Translations under genes and position numbers: made by a program
The notes under the pieces: generated by a model
What the model was told of the DNA's origin: nothing
Database searches by the model: none
The model's input: only the letters and a program-made list of their open reading frames with translations
DNA from: JBHHUI01 sp965248775
GTDB lineage: Bacteria > Chloroflexota > Anaerolineae > Anaerolineales > JBHHUI01
Assembly (NCBI GenBank): GCA_965248775.1
Contig: OZ252150.1
Span: forward strand, 3,906,001-3,970,000
Reading direction: 5' to 3'
DNA: 64,000 nt
Shown here: positions 34,160 to 43,600 of the stretch, piece by piece
How the letters are laid out: every line of letters starts with the position of its first letter
Position numbering within the stretch: the first letter of the stretch is position 1

Positions 34160-35386
34160 ATGTCCCCTGCACTGCGAATGCTACACTTCGCCGACTTACA
34201 TGTCGGCACAGAAAACTATGGCCGCCTCGATCCGCAGACCGGCACATCTTCGCGTGTGCGCGATTTTCTTGATCGCCTTGATGATGTAATCGCCTATGCA
34301 CGCACAAATGCTGCTGATCTGGTCGTGTTCGCCGGGGATGCATTCAAAAACCGTGACCCTGACCCCACTCAGCAGCGCGAATTCGCACAACGCATTAAAC
34401 GACTGGCGGAAGAAATCCCCGTGCTACTCCTGGTGGGGAATCACGATCTGCCGGGCATGGTTGTCAAAGCAACTAGCGTGGACATCTTCGAAGCACTCAA
34501 CGTGCCCAACGTAATTGTGGGGGATAACGCCGAGGGTCGTGTTATCGAGACGGCGAATGGACCTGTCTTTCTCGCTTGGATACCCTATCCCATGCGAAAC
34601 CGTCTGCTCACACAGGAGCATCATCGTGGCAAGTCTGTTGATGAACTCGACGCCGCGCTGCAGCAAGCAGTCACGGAAATAGTCGCCGCACTCACAGAAG
34701 AGGCAGCCCAATACGATATGCCGCGTGTATTGTGTGGCCATTTTTCGGTTGCAGAGGCGAAGCTAGGCTCAGAACGCTCGGTCATGCTTGGGCGTGATGT
34801 CGCCGTGCACAATTCGGTATTGTCGGAGCCGGCGTGGGACTACGTAGCGCTGGGACACATCCACAAACATCAAGATGTGAACGGCGGACGGTATCCCGGC
34901 GTTGTATATTCCGGCAGCCTGGAGCGCATCGATTTCGGCGAGGAAAAAGAAGACAAAGGATTCTGCTGGGTGGAACTAGAACGCGGCGCGACAGAATGGA
35001 AGTTCATACCCGTCGCCGCGCGGCCTTTTGTTACGATCCGCGCGGATGTACGTGATGCCGAAGACCCCACCGCAGCGCTAATTCGGACGCTCTTCCGCTA
35101 CGAAGTAGCGGAGGCCGTTGTGCGTGTCATTGTGCAACTAAAGGCAGACCAAACTTCACAATTACGTGACCGCGACGTCCTGGCAGCCCTCAACGAGGCT
35201 GCGAGTGCCGGCCTGACGAAAGAGATTGAATACGAGGCTCGCACACGCATCGGCGGGCTGGCTGCTGAATCGATGACTCCGGCACAACTGGTGGAACGCT
35301 ACTTCATCGACAAAGGCTACGACGAGGCACGTGTCGAGCGCCTCGTGACGCACGCAGCACAGATATTTGACGACTCCGTCTCCTGA
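34160..35386 (+). CDS. sbcD: SbcD/Mre11-type exonuclease subunit
   Basis: The Mn-dependent nuclease of the SbcCD complex, which trims DNA ends and hairpins. Phosphoesterase motifs appear in order: HFADLHVG (residues 9-16), VVFAGDAFKNRDP, LLLVGNHDLPG, LCGHFSVAE and ALGHIHKHQ. The later part is a capping domain. 408 residues. sbcC follows 60 bases downstream on the same strand, so the two subunits are co-expressed. The region from 34074 to 34159 separates it from the divergent acidic TPR gene and must hold both promoters. Confidence 0.95.
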   Translation: MSPALRMLHFADLHVGTENYGRLDPQTGTSSRVRDFLDRLDDVIAYARTNAADLVVFAGDAFKNRDPDPTQQREFAQRIKRLAEEIPVLLLVGNHDLPGMVVKATSVDIFEALNVPNVIVGDNAEGRVIETANGPVFLAWIPYPMRNRLLTQEHHRGKSVDELDAALQQAVTEIVAALTEEAAQYDMPRVLCGHFSVAEAKLGSERSVMLGRDVAVHNSVLSEPAWDYVALGHIHKHQDVNGGRYPGVVYSGSLERIDFGEEKEDKGFCWVELERGATEWKFIPVAARPFVTIRADVRDAEDPTAALIRTLFRYEVAEAVVRVIVQLKADQTSQLRDRDVLAALNEAASAGLTKEIEYEARTRIGGLAAESMTPAQLVERYFIDKGYDEARVERLVTHAAQIFDDSVS

Positions 35387-35446
35387 AGAGAGCGATTGCA
35401 GTTACCTTCCCGCCTCTCTCGCTAACAATACTCAACCACTCAGACA

Positions 35447-37546
35447 ATGATCCCTGTCAGCCTGCACCTGCATAATTTTCTGCCCTATCGCGATCCTGGC
35501 ATTCTCAATTTCAGCGGCATCCATATCGCGTGTCTGGCGGGCGACAACGGAGCAGGAAAATCAGCGCTGCTGGACGCGATTACGTGGTCATTGTGGGGTC
35601 GCGCGCGGGATGGCAAGCGCAGTGACGATGAACTCATCCACCACAACGAAAGCGAAGTTCGCGTTGAGTTCATTTTCGATCTGGGCGATGAGCGCTACAA
35701 AGTCACCCGGCAACGAAAATCCGGTAAACGCGGACAGAGCGTGCTGGACTTGCAGTCCTTCGATGCAGATACAGAGAGTTGGCACGGCCTGTCGGGGACA
35801 GGTGTTCGGGCTACCCAGGGCCGCATCAACGATCTGCTCCGGATCGATTACGAGACATTCGTTAATTCGGCGTTCATTCTTCAAGGGCGCGCGGATGCCT
35901 TCACAGTCAAACCGCCGGGCGAACGCAAGGCCGTATTGGCGAATATTCTCGGCCTCGACCAATGGTCGAAATACGAACAGCGCGCAAAGGAGCGCCTCAA
36001 CTCGCTCCGCGATGAAATCATGGTCCTGGACCGCGAAATCGAACTTCTGAATGCGGAACTGGAAAAGCGTCTCGAATACGAACGCGAGCTGGCTGACGCC
36101 GAGCGCGCTGTGGCCGACCTGCAAACTCAATTGGAGGCTGCCGATCGCGAGATGGCGGATGTCCAACACGCCCAGCAAGCCCTCGCAACTGCCCGCAAGC
36201 AGATTGACGATCTATCTCTTCGACTGGAGCAGGATGAGCGTGAACTTGCAGAAACTGAACAGGAATTGGAGGCGGCGCGCGCCAAAGGGGATCCGATCAC
36301 GCTCGCCGCAGAGCAAGCTGCCGCTGAGACCCGGTTGGCAGAACTCTCTGAGCTAGAAACAACGAAGGCGGAGCTGACCGGAGAGCGCAACTCCACGGCG
36401 GAGACGAGCGCCCGCTTGCAGGGCGAGAACACTTCCATGCTTGCCGAGTCCGATCCATTCAAGCAGCGCATCGTCACCCTCGAGTCCGCGACAGAACCAC
36501 TTTGCCCAACCTGCGGTCAGCCACTGGATGAACATTCCCGCGATCAATTGGTACTCGACCTGCAAACCGATCTGGAAGAACGGCGCGAACGCTGGGCGAA
36601 GAACAATACCCAACAAAAGGAATTCGGACAGCGAGTCGAAGAGTTGGATCGACAACTTTCCACGCTTGCAATCGAGCTTAAAGAACGCACGCCGCTACAA
36701 CGAAAACTCGCCGACCTGAAAGCCGCCTACGCGAGCGCGGAAGAAGCTCAAGAAAAAATCAAGACCCTCGAGGCGCGCCAAAAGCGTTGGAAGAAATCTA
36801 TCGTAGCCGATCGTGAGAAACTCGAGACATTGAATGTTGAAGCGCGCACATATGAACTGCAGGCCCAGGCGGCCGACATTCGCCAACAAGCATCGGAAAA
36901 ATTGCGCTGGGAACATCGCATCGCCACTGAACAGATGGGCAGTGCGCGCCAAAAATTAAGCGCACTCGAAGGCGTCGAAAAGCGGCGCGCGGCGAAGCAA
37001 GCACAGCGTCAGGAATTGGCGCAAACCCAGGGTCTCTACGATGAATTACGAATCACTTTCGGTAAGCAAGGTGTACCTGCGATGATCATCGAAGCGGCCG
37101 TCCCGGAGATCGAGGAGACCTCCAACGAATTGCTCGCTCGCATGACCGGTGGGCGCATGCATGTGCGTTTCGATACGCAACGTGAAACAAAATCTGGAGA
37201 AGTGCGCGAAACCCTCGACATCAACATCTCCGATGAACTCGGCACACGCGCCTATGAACTTTTTAGTGGCGGCGAATCTTTTAGAGTTAACTTTGCCATT
37301 CGGGTTGCGCTCAGTAAGCTACTCGCCCGACGGGCTGGAGCCAGATTGGAAACAATCGTGATCGATGAGGGCTTTGGTACGCAGGATGCCAAGGGTCGTG
37401 AGCGGCTTGTCGAAGCCATCAACACGATTCAAAATGACTTTGAATGCATTCTGGTCATTACACATATTGAGGAATTGAAAGACGCCTTCCCTACACGTAT
37501 CAGCGTAGGGAAGGCGCCCAATGGTTCGCAGTTTTCAATTGAGTAG
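35447..37546 (+). CDS. sbcC: SbcC/Rad50-type ATPase subunit
   Basis: ABC/SMC-type ATPase partner of SbcD, 699 residues, on the short side for SbcC and close to archaeal Rad50 in size. Walker A is GDNGAGKSALLDAI (residues about 32-45), and long coiled coils run from about 170 to 540. The zinc-hook CPTCGQPLD sits near residue 350 between them. The signature is LFSGGESFRVNFAIRVALSKLLA, and Walker B is TIVIDEGFGTQD. The hook Cys pair lets two molecules join. The 3' end includes a perfect 11-bp inverted repeat (about 37484-37514) inside the coding region. Confidence 0.95.
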   Translation: MIPVSLHLHNFLPYRDPGILNFSGIHIACLAGDNGAGKSALLDAITWSLWGRARDGKRSDDELIHHNESEVRVEFIFDLGDERYKVTRQRKSGKRGQSVLDLQSFDADTESWHGLSGTGVRATQGRINDLLRIDYETFVNSAFILQGRADAFTVKPPGERKAVLANILGLDQWSKYEQRAKERLNSLRDEIMVLDREIELLNAELEKRLEYERELADAERAVADLQTQLEAADREMADVQHAQQALATARKQIDDLSLRLEQDERELAETEQELEAARAKGDPITLAAEQAAAETRLAELSELETTKAELTGERNSTAETSARLQGENTSMLAESDPFKQRIVTLESATEPLCPTCGQPLDEHSRDQLVLDLQTDLEERRERWAKNNTQQKEFGQRVEELDRQLSTLAIELKERTPLQRKLADLKAAYASAEEAQEKIKTLEARQKRWKKSIVADREKLETLNVEARTYELQAQAADIRQQASEKLRWEHRIATEQMGSARQKLSALEGVEKRRAAKQAQRQELAQTQGLYDELRITFGKQGVPAMIIEAAVPEIEETSNELLARMTGGRMHVRFDTQRETKSGEVRETLDINISDELGTRAYELFSGGESFRVNFAIRVALSKLLARRAGARLETIVIDEGFGTQDAKGRERLVEAINTIQNDFECILVITHIEELKDAFPTRISVGKAPNGSQFSIE

Positions 37547-37566
37547 CAAATAAGAGAGGAGTGACT

Positions 37567-37596
37567 GGAGATTGAACCTGCGCGAACTCAATCTCC
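37567..37596. terminator. Hairpin between convergent sbcC and clpC
   Basis: GGAGATTGA pairs with TCAATCTCC (9 bp, 12-base loop) in the 60-base gap between the two stops. There is no long T-run, but its place between converging genes suggests a two-way terminator. Confidence 0.5.
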
Positions 37597-37607
37597 AATC
37601 TCTATTC

Positions 37608-40088
37608 TCAAACAGCTTCTGCCGGTTCTTCTACCTCTACCAGCACCTCAACCGGCGCTTCTTTCTTACTAAATATCAAGCCCTCTTCCTCCGAAGCATC
37701 AACGACTACAACGTCACCAGTCTCGAAGTCTCCACGCAGCATCTGAACAGAAAGTGGTGATTCGACATACTTCTGGAGCGCGCGGCGGAGTGGTCTGGCT
37801 CCAAAAGCTTTGTCATAGCCTTGCTTGGCAAGCCAGATGCGGGCGGTTTCGGTCAATTCGACAGTCAGACCATATTCAGACAGACGCTCCTGGATTTCGG
37901 TCATTTGCAAGTTGACGATCTGCTCGACATGCTCGAGTTTGAGCGGCGAGAAGATGATGATGTCGTCGATACGGTTCATGAATTCCGGTCGGAATGTTTT
38001 CTTCAATGCGCCTTCAATCTTGTCTTGATTGGCTGCTTCGTCGGCGTCATCCGTACGCAGGAAGCCCAGCGAGCCGGACATGGTCGCGAACTCGGTGCCA
38101 AGGTTGGAGGTCATGATCAATACAGTATTGCGGAAATCAACAATGTGACCCTGACCATCCGTCAGGCGCCCATCATCAAGTATCTGCAAAAGCGCATTCC
38201 ACACATCGGGATGTGCTTTTTCAATCTCATCAAACAGCACCACCCGGTAGGGACGCCGACGCACAGCTTCGGTTAGTTGACCACCTTGATCGTACCCAAC
38301 GTAACCTGGAGGAGCGCCGAACAGACGCGAGACAGTGTGTTGCTCGCGATATTCGGACATATCAATACGCACCAATGCGTCCTCGTCGTCGAACATGAAC
38401 TCGGCCAGCGCCTTCGCCAACTCCGTCTTGCCAACGCCAGATGAGCCAAGGAAAATGAAGGAACCAATGGGGCGCTTGGGATCCTTCAGCCCCGAACGCG
38501 CTCGGCGGATGGCATCGGACAGAGCAGCAATGGCCTCGTCCTGCCCAATGATGCGCTCGTGCAGGCGATCTTCCATCTCAAGCAGCTTTTCGGCTTCGGT
38601 CTCCATCATCTGGTTAAGCGGAATACCTGTCCATGAGGCGATAACCTCTGCAACATCCGTTTCATCCACAACTTCGTCCAGCTGGTGTTCCTGCTCCCAG
38701 CTCTCGCGTTCGGCCGCAAAATCCGTTTCCAATTGCAGGCGCTCGGTTTTGCATTCCGCAGCGCGCTGATAATCGCGTGCAGCACTGGCTGCATCTTCTT
38801 CCGCCTGCAAGCGTCCAATCTCGCCCTTCTTCTCTTTTAGCTCAGACGGCAATGAGTAAAGCGCGACACGCAATTTAGCGGCAGCTTCATCCATTAAGTC
38901 GATGGCTTTGTCGGGCAATTTTCGATCACTTAGATAGCGCTGGGACAGCTTTACTGCGGCCTCAATAGCATCATCTGTAATCGTGACTTTGTGATGTGCC
39001 TCGTAACGATCGCGCAATCCGAGAAGCATTTCGATCGTTTCATCAACGCTAGGCTCGTCAACAAAAACCGGCGCAAAACGTCGCTCGAGGGCGGAGTCGC
39101 GCTCGATGTGCTGCCGGAACTCATCCAGTGTAGTTGCCCCGATACATTGCAATTCGCCGCGTGCTAGCGCCGGCTTGAGCATATTGCTTGCATCCATTGC
39201 TCCCTGCGCCGCGCCGGCACCCACAACTGTGTGCAGCTCATCTATGAACAGGATGATCTCTCCTTGGGCCCGCTGTACTTCTTCGATGCTGGCCTTGAGA
39301 CGTTCCTCGAATTCACCCCGAAAACGCGAACCTGCGATCATTGCGCCCAGGTCAAGCGAGACTACAGTCTTACCATGCAAGATTTCGGGCACATCATCGT
39401 CGGCAATCTTCTGCGCCAGTCCTTCCACAATGGCGGTTTTCCCAACCCCCGCATCGCCAATCAGCACCGGGTTGTTTTTCGTGCGCCGTGAGAGTACCTG
39501 AATCACGCGCAGAATTTCGTCGTCGCGGCCGATGACCGGATCGAGCTTGCCGGAGCGTGCCATAGCAGTCAGGTCGCGACTATACTTCTCCAGAACCCGA
39601 AAGCGCGACTCAGCCTGTGGGTCTGTAACCCGTTGTCCACCGCGCATTTCCTTTATCGTCTCAAAAAAGCGCTCGCGGTTGACACTGGCCTCGGCCAGAA
39701 TCCGAGCGACAGCTGTATTCTTCTCTGAGAGGATTGAAAGGAAGATATGCTCGGTGGAGATGAACTCATCCTTAAGCTTGTTGGCTTCCTCATTGGCAAG
39801 GTCAATGATTCTTTTGACCCGCGGTGTGATGAACACCTGGCCTGCGCCGCCGCCATAGATTGCAGCTTTAGGGCTGGCACGCAGCACATCGTCCAGACGC
39901 TGCTGGATCAACTCGATATCCACGCTCATCTTTTCGAGAATCTGGGGGATCAAGCCATCAGGCTGTTCGAGCAATGCCAGCAGGATATGCTCAGTGTCCA
40001 CCTGATTGTGACCGTAGCGTTGCAGGATTTCATACGCACGAGCGGCCGCATCCTGGGCTCGCTCTGTAAAACGATCAAAACGCATCAT
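37608..40088 (-). CDS. clpC: ClpC-type Hsp100 AAA+ unfoldase
   Basis: A hexameric ATPase that feeds substrates to ClpP or disaggregates protein; 826 residues from the ATG at 40088 (MMRFDRFTERAQDAAARAYE is the natural start; the longer frame to 40229 has no family character). The Clp N-domain (1-145) is followed by NBD1 (GDAGVGKT, VDELHTVVGAG). The short middle region carries a UVR-like stretch (EEDAASAARDYQRAAECKTE), which marks ClpC rather than ClpB. NBD2 follows (GSSGVGKTELAKALAE, VLFDEIEKAHPDV), with a D2-small C-terminus. The last 20 residues are acidic. An AAGGAG lies 11 bases upstream. Confidence 0.93.
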   Translation of the reverse strand: MMRFDRFTERAQDAAARAYEILQRYGHNQVDTEHILLALLEQPDGLIPQILEKMSVDIELIQQRLDDVLRASPKAAIYGGGAGQVFITPRVKRIIDLANEEANKLKDEFISTEHIFLSILSEKNTAVARILAEASVNRERFFETIKEMRGGQRVTDPQAESRFRVLEKYSRDLTAMARSGKLDPVIGRDDEILRVIQVLSRRTKNNPVLIGDAGVGKTAIVEGLAQKIADDDVPEILHGKTVVSLDLGAMIAGSRFRGEFEERLKASIEEVQRAQGEIILFIDELHTVVGAGAAQGAMDASNMLKPALARGELQCIGATTLDEFRQHIERDSALERRFAPVFVDEPSVDETIEMLLGLRDRYEAHHKVTITDDAIEAAVKLSQRYLSDRKLPDKAIDLMDEAAAKLRVALYSLPSELKEKKGEIGRLQAEEDAASAARDYQRAAECKTERLQLETDFAAERESWEQEHQLDEVVDETDVAEVIASWTGIPLNQMMETEAEKLLEMEDRLHERIIGQDEAIAALSDAIRRARSGLKDPKRPIGSFIFLGSSGVGKTELAKALAEFMFDDEDALVRIDMSEYREQHTVSRLFGAPPGYVGYDQGGQLTEAVRRRPYRVVLFDEIEKAHPDVWNALLQILDDGRLTDGQGHIVDFRNTVLIMTSNLGTEFATMSGSLGFLRTDDADEAANQDKIEGALKKTFRPEFMNRIDDIIIFSPLKLEHVEQIVNLQMTEIQERLSEYGLTVELTETARIWLAKQGYDKAFGARPLRRALQKYVESPLSVQMLRGDFETGDVVVVDASEEEGLIFSKKEAPVEVLVEVEEPAEAV

Positions 40089-40314
40089 AAGGAGTAGCTC
40101 CTTTGGTTGCCTTTCTGCAAGTTGTGTGCCGTCAGGGGCAACAACGACTAAAACAGCATAAGCGGTGGCTTTTGTGCTCGTGCCGCTGTTAGCTGATGTA
40201 CTCTGATTATACTGTCCGCGCTCGATCACGCAGAATAGACAGAATATAGCACGTCAGTCTTGGAGGAGTATTAGAGGCAGGAAAATCTAGAGTCAATCGA
40301 GGGGGAAGAGAAAA

Positions 40315-40649
40315 TCAACGAGCGGGCAATGAATAGATTTGCGTGGAGGCGCGCACACCATCTGTTACCTGGATTTCTAACAATGGAGAGGATGCGCCTT
40401 CGAGAAGGTTGGGAGTCACAAGGAAACTCGTCGAGGTTGTCTGGAGTGCCAGCACCTGCCATGACTGCCCACCATCAGGTGAGAATCGGACCCGGTATAT
40501 TGAATTGGTTACTCCCGATTTCAAACGCCAAGAGATATCTGCACCGCCGAATGGAGTCAACCGCGATGACGAGAGTTCTATACTCGGCGCGGAACCTGAC
40601 ACACTGCGATCAAAGAGTAAACCGCTCGGACCATACACTCTTAATCCAA
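40315..40649 (-). pseudogene. Frameshifted C-terminal domain of the giant protease gene
   Basis: Just beyond the stop of the giant gene, another minus frame reads LVGLRVYGPSGLLFDRSV, then ADISWRLKSGVTNSIYRVRFSPDGGQSWQVLALQT, and ends SLPAR before a stop at 40315. The YRVRFSPDGGQSWQVLAL pattern is the Ig/fibronectin-like domain often found at the end of secreted peptidases of this kind. The simplest reading is one frameshift near 40650 that cut off this domain of about 105 residues. It could also be an assembly indel. Confidence 0.6.
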
Positions 40650-43600
40650 CTAGTCAATCACAGGCACATGCAGGCTGAAAGCCAGTGAACCGTCGCCATC
40701 TTCTGCCCGGATAGGCGTGAAACGGTGTATAGCGATAATCGCTCCTGCCGCGTCGATGAGTTCAATCCGATGTGTGCCCACGTTACTATCTGAAATATTT
40801 GCAGACTGACGATAAAGGGGAAGTAAATTGACGACACCGTCAGTTCCGATTACGCCACCGATGTAAATCGCGCCCGCTTCTGTCTGGGCCAAACCTGCTT
40901 CCCAAAAATTTACGGAACGATAATCGTAAATTGCACGATACGTGTAATCTGAAGTCCACTCATTTGAGCAGTAAGACATATAGTCGTTATAAGAAGATGG
41001 ATTGAGTAGTGTGCCGTTACTGTCTAACCCCCATTGACCAATGTGACCTCCGAGACCGTAAGGACCACCCGTGTTGTAGGGATAACCACTATCCGCACCC
41101 GCTTCAGAACCTGTACAGCGCACGTGCTCCCGGTTGAAATTATGACCCATCTCATGGATAAATGTAGAGGAAGCCTCGTTGGTGCCGCTCCCCCGACCGC
41201 TCCACCCAATCGATGTTGGCCATCCAAGGTAACCGAGCCCCGCATATGCACAGCTACCGGGCGCATTCCAGCAATTGAATACACCGTAATAGATCTTGTT
41301 TCGGCCTGGGTCTTCACTCGCATGGATTGCTTCAATCTGCTGAATAAGTGAGCTCCAGCCGCCGCCACTGGAAAGCTCCCCAGTAAATGTAACGGTTGAA
41401 TGAATGGAGTAATTAATCGTCGAAACCGGCAGTGCTTGCATCGGCATCCAAGTCAGGTATGACCAATCGCTCATATTGGGATAATAAGTTGAGCCGGAAC
41501 CGTTGCGTTGGTACGCAACTGGAACAATAACGACATCGAGTGCGTCAGCATTTACGAAGTTGAATGATTGCTGACCCGAAGCCGGATGATTGTTGTTCGC
41601 CTCGTTTGTTTCCGGCACAACATTCGCCGGGTCGAGCGTCAGCACATATGACGTACCCGCTTGCAACCAAGCACTCGGAAGGGTGAAGTTTAGTGTGTCA
41701 TTGATACTGCCCTCGGATGGACTTGATACAGCAGTAATAGGGCCGTTGGAAGCTGTAATAGGTGCATTCGCGAGGACAGATCCATTACGATAAGCAGTTA
41801 ATTGTGCATTTACATTTGTCTGGCTGGAAGCTCCCGTGAGGCCAACAAATACTCGCAGAGTTGCCGAACGACCAGCAATATGCACCTCATAGCTATCTGA
41901 CATTGTCGCGCCCTGAATCAACTCGACGCGTGAAACAGTGAGATCTACAGTCGCTGAAGGATCAGTTGTGGCCGTAGCTGTGGGTGTCGCCACAGGCCCG
42001 AACGGATAAGTTGTACCGTTGCCCCCGTTGTAGAGCTGGGCCCGCTCGCTCGCCGTCAACACACGCTTCCAGAAGCCCACTTCGTCGATGTGGGCATTGG
42101 AGTATCCCTCGGCCCCGGGCCATGCACTCGCGCCGAGTTGGAAGGGGGCAACGCCGCTGGGTTGTAGCGAGCCGCCGGTAGGACGCGTGTCAACGAGACC
42201 GTTGTTGACCTGCATGTTGACGGTGTCAGCGACGGCATCGTGCCAGATGAGGATGAAGTACCAGGTGTTGGTAGCTGGTGCACCAAGGTTGTACGCGCTA
42301 AGTGTGATTTCGCGGTCGTTGGGACGATATGTCCGGAACTGGAAGCGGTCAGAACCGCTATGATACATGAGGCGATATTCACTATCGCCACCGCCCGGAT
42401 AATCCTTGACAAGTAGGTTTTGATTGGCACTCTTATCTTCGAGATTGACCCACAGAGCAAGACTGAAGTCGATATTGCCCATGCTCAGCGCCGAGTTATC
42501 CGCGTGCCTGAGATACTCCTGTTCAGCGCGGACGAAGTGGGCGGCATTGCCAACCCTCCCCGTTACTTGTGTCACCGTGTTGTAGCTCGTAAGATTGTTG
42601 CCCCCATGAACGTCCGTGCGTGTGCCACTCCCCTCGTCCAACTTCCAGTATGCTACTAGATCGAGAAGCAACGATGATCCATCTGGCGTAGGCGAAGAAG
42701 TCGCTGTTTGGGACGGTGTACACACCGGCTCAGGTGTTGGTGTTGGACCATTCGCCACTGCAAACTTTAGAGCCAATCCTTCGTAAACCGAATTCGCTGT
42801 GTTATAGGCGAATTGCACGCCCGCCGTGCCGCCCGCGTATTCGAGACCGATAGTCGCAGAATTGCCGTAGGCATAGTTGCCGCTCATTGCGCCGTATTGG
42901 AAGACAATCTCGTTACTGCCTTCATACAGAATGGCCTGGAAGGTGTGTGAGCCTTCCTGGCTGTAGTGCGGCACGTTGTTCCATTGCACGACAGCCTTGC
43001 GGTTCCGGGAAGTGCCAATGGTTTTGACAAAGATATCGCCGCCGAAGAATGGATTCAGATCATCCCAGAAGGGAGCAATGATTTCGTTCGGCGTTGTACT
43101 GTTCGGTATTGAAAGGTTGAAATAGGCCGCCGCACCGGAGGTCTCGAACGAGATGAAACCATTCGTGCTGACATAGATATTCCGATACGACTGCCCATTG
43201 AAGAAAAAGTCAAAAGGCAGGACGACTGAACCGTAGTAGTCGTCGTACCGCAAATTCAGGTTCGATCCATCGGTGGCGTCAATCCAATCGAAGTTGAAAT
43301 TGGTACCACATGCGTCGGAGCGCACGTAGTAGTACGATTGTGGAATAGGCGTGTTCGTCGGCGTCGGTGATGGCGGCAGAGTCGGTGTCGGAGTGACGTT
43401 GTTAGGATCAAATAAAAGGGCCGGGAGCAGTTGGATCAATCCATGCCCATAATACTGGTCCCAACCCGTACCGCCGAGGTCAAGAGCCGTAGACTCGAGT
43501 GCAGTGCGAACTTCGCTGCCAGTGTCCAGGTACTGAGAGTAACCAAACAGGAGCGCAGCGGCCCCCGCAACATGCGGGGCTGACATCGAAGTACCGCTCA

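Noticed and set aside
33106..34272. 388-codon plus-strand frame rich in Ser/Gly
   Set aside because: Mirror of the acidic repeat gene; low complexity arises from the opposite strand. It also runs into sbcD.
37484..37514. 11-bp inverted repeat as terminator of sbcC
   Set aside because: It lies inside the coding region before the stop and has no T-run; kept only as a remark in the sbcC entry.
40343..40678. Plus-strand 111-codon frame
   Set aside because: Opposite to the minus frame that carries a recognisable Ig-like domain; no motifs and no ribosome site.
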